DNA from: Gammaproteobacteria bacterium
GTDB lineage: Bacteria > Pseudomonadota > Gammaproteobacteria > Steroidobacterales > Steroidobacteraceae
Length of the DNA: 36,033 nucleotides
Reading direction: 5' to 3'
NCBI GenBank assembly: GCA_003132425.1
Contig: PKXS01000085.1
Location: 22,880-58,912 of the forward strand
Shown here: positions 35,735-36,033 of the stretch, one piece after another
Layout: each line of letters starts with the position of its first letter
Numbering within the stretch: the first letter of the stretch is position 1
Made by a program: the position numbers and the translations under genes
Notes under the pieces: model-generated
What the model was told of the DNA's origin: nothing
Seen by the model: the letters and a program-made list of their open reading frames with translations, nothing else
Databases searched by the model: none

Positions 35735-36033
35735 ATGAATCGTATTGTCTTGGCGTCCATTGGCGCGCTGCTGACCGCGGCCGCCTACGCAGCGCCGGTC
35801 ACCTACACCCTCGATCCTACGCACACCTATCCGAGTTTCTCAGCAGATCACTTTGGCGGTTTGTCGGTATGGCGCGGGAAATTTACGAAGACTTCGGGCA
35901 ATGGCGTGTATGACAAGGCGGCGAAATCCGGCTCGATCGACGTCACGGTGGACGTAAGTTCTATTGACTTTGGCATGGCGAAGCTCAACGAGCACGCCAA
36001 GTCGGCGGAAATCTTCGACGTGGCGAAATATCC
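35735..36033 (+). CDS. YceI family periplasmic protein (partial, runs off the right edge)
   Basis: About 99 residues are visible. A signal peptide ([14 protein letters not shown], cleavage near residue 19) is followed by the YceI lipocalin-like domain start [21 protein letters not shown] and the [16 protein letters not shown] segment. YceI proteins bind polyisoprenoid-like lipids in the periplasm. ATG at 35735 has AAGGAG six bases upstream. The gap before it (35623-35734) shows no other gene. Confidence 0.93.
   Translation, partial: MNRIVLASIGALLTAAAYAAPVTYTLDPTHTYPSFSADHFGGLSVWRGKFTKTSGNGVYDKAAKSGSIDVTVDVSSIDFGMAKLNEHAKSAEIFDVAKY

Overview
The window is dense, GC-rich chromosomal DNA from a gammaproteobacterium, most likely from the Xanthomonadales/Nevskiales-Steroidobacter side of the class. 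The main pointers are a fused aspartokinase-diaminopimelate decarboxylase, a TrpR-like regulator heading the his operon, a TonB-ExbB-ExbD-ExbD-TPR cluster, a MetX-type homoserine acyltransferase behind an S-box (SAM-I) riboswitch, and a small PA3496-like protein. I cannot name a species. There is no sign of a phage, insertion sequence, CRISPR array, tRNA or rRNA. Most of the window is an archipelago of amino-acid biosynthesis operons.

Layout. 1-2071 (minus): a kinase-like (APH) and class III aminotransferase fusion running off the left edge. 2087-6323 (minus): tonB, exbB, two exbD genes, a TPR protein and a Prx5-type peroxiredoxin, with a hairpin terminator before the TPR gene. 6533-9618 (minus): an M17 aminopeptidase followed by ilvD. 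9725-13845 (plus): an ilvC leader hairpin, then ilvC-leuC-leuD-leuB. 13802-15999 (minus): metX-metB, preceded by a SAM-I riboswitch and a good sigma70 promoter. 16335-23738 (plus): regulator-hisG-D-C-B-H-A-F-IE in one tightly overlapping operon, with a 24-bp palindromic operator upstream. 23744-25282: a tiny minus-strand ORF, a stand-alone CheY-like receiver (plus), a CBU_0592-type membrane protein and a KDPG-aldolase homologue without its Schiff-base lysine (both minus). 25347-26051 (plus): 6-phosphogluconolactonase. 26053-29762 (minus): lysAC-asd. 29813-30031 (minus): a small acidic protein. 30262-33239 (minus): hemH, a leucine leader peptide, leuA. 33317-35109 (plus): modBC without modA. 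35116-35622 (minus): a YdjA-like nitroreductase. 35735 onward (plus): the start of a secreted YceI protein.

How the parts fit. IlvC and IlvD supply 2-oxoisovalerate, which LeuA, LeuCD and LeuB turn into the leucine precursor. LysAC and Asd start the aspartate family, which feeds homoserine to MetX and MetB. The his operon is complete. Three different control devices can be read directly: a SAM-sensing riboswitch on metXB, a TrpR-family operator on his, and a ribosome-stalling type leader peptide with four tandem Leu codons on leuA. The most unusual points are an apparent ATT start codon for hisF, the loss of the catalytic lysine in the Eda homologue, the leuL leader between hemH and leuA, and a shortened cofactor loop in IlvC. 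I found no convincing novel defence or mobile system here.
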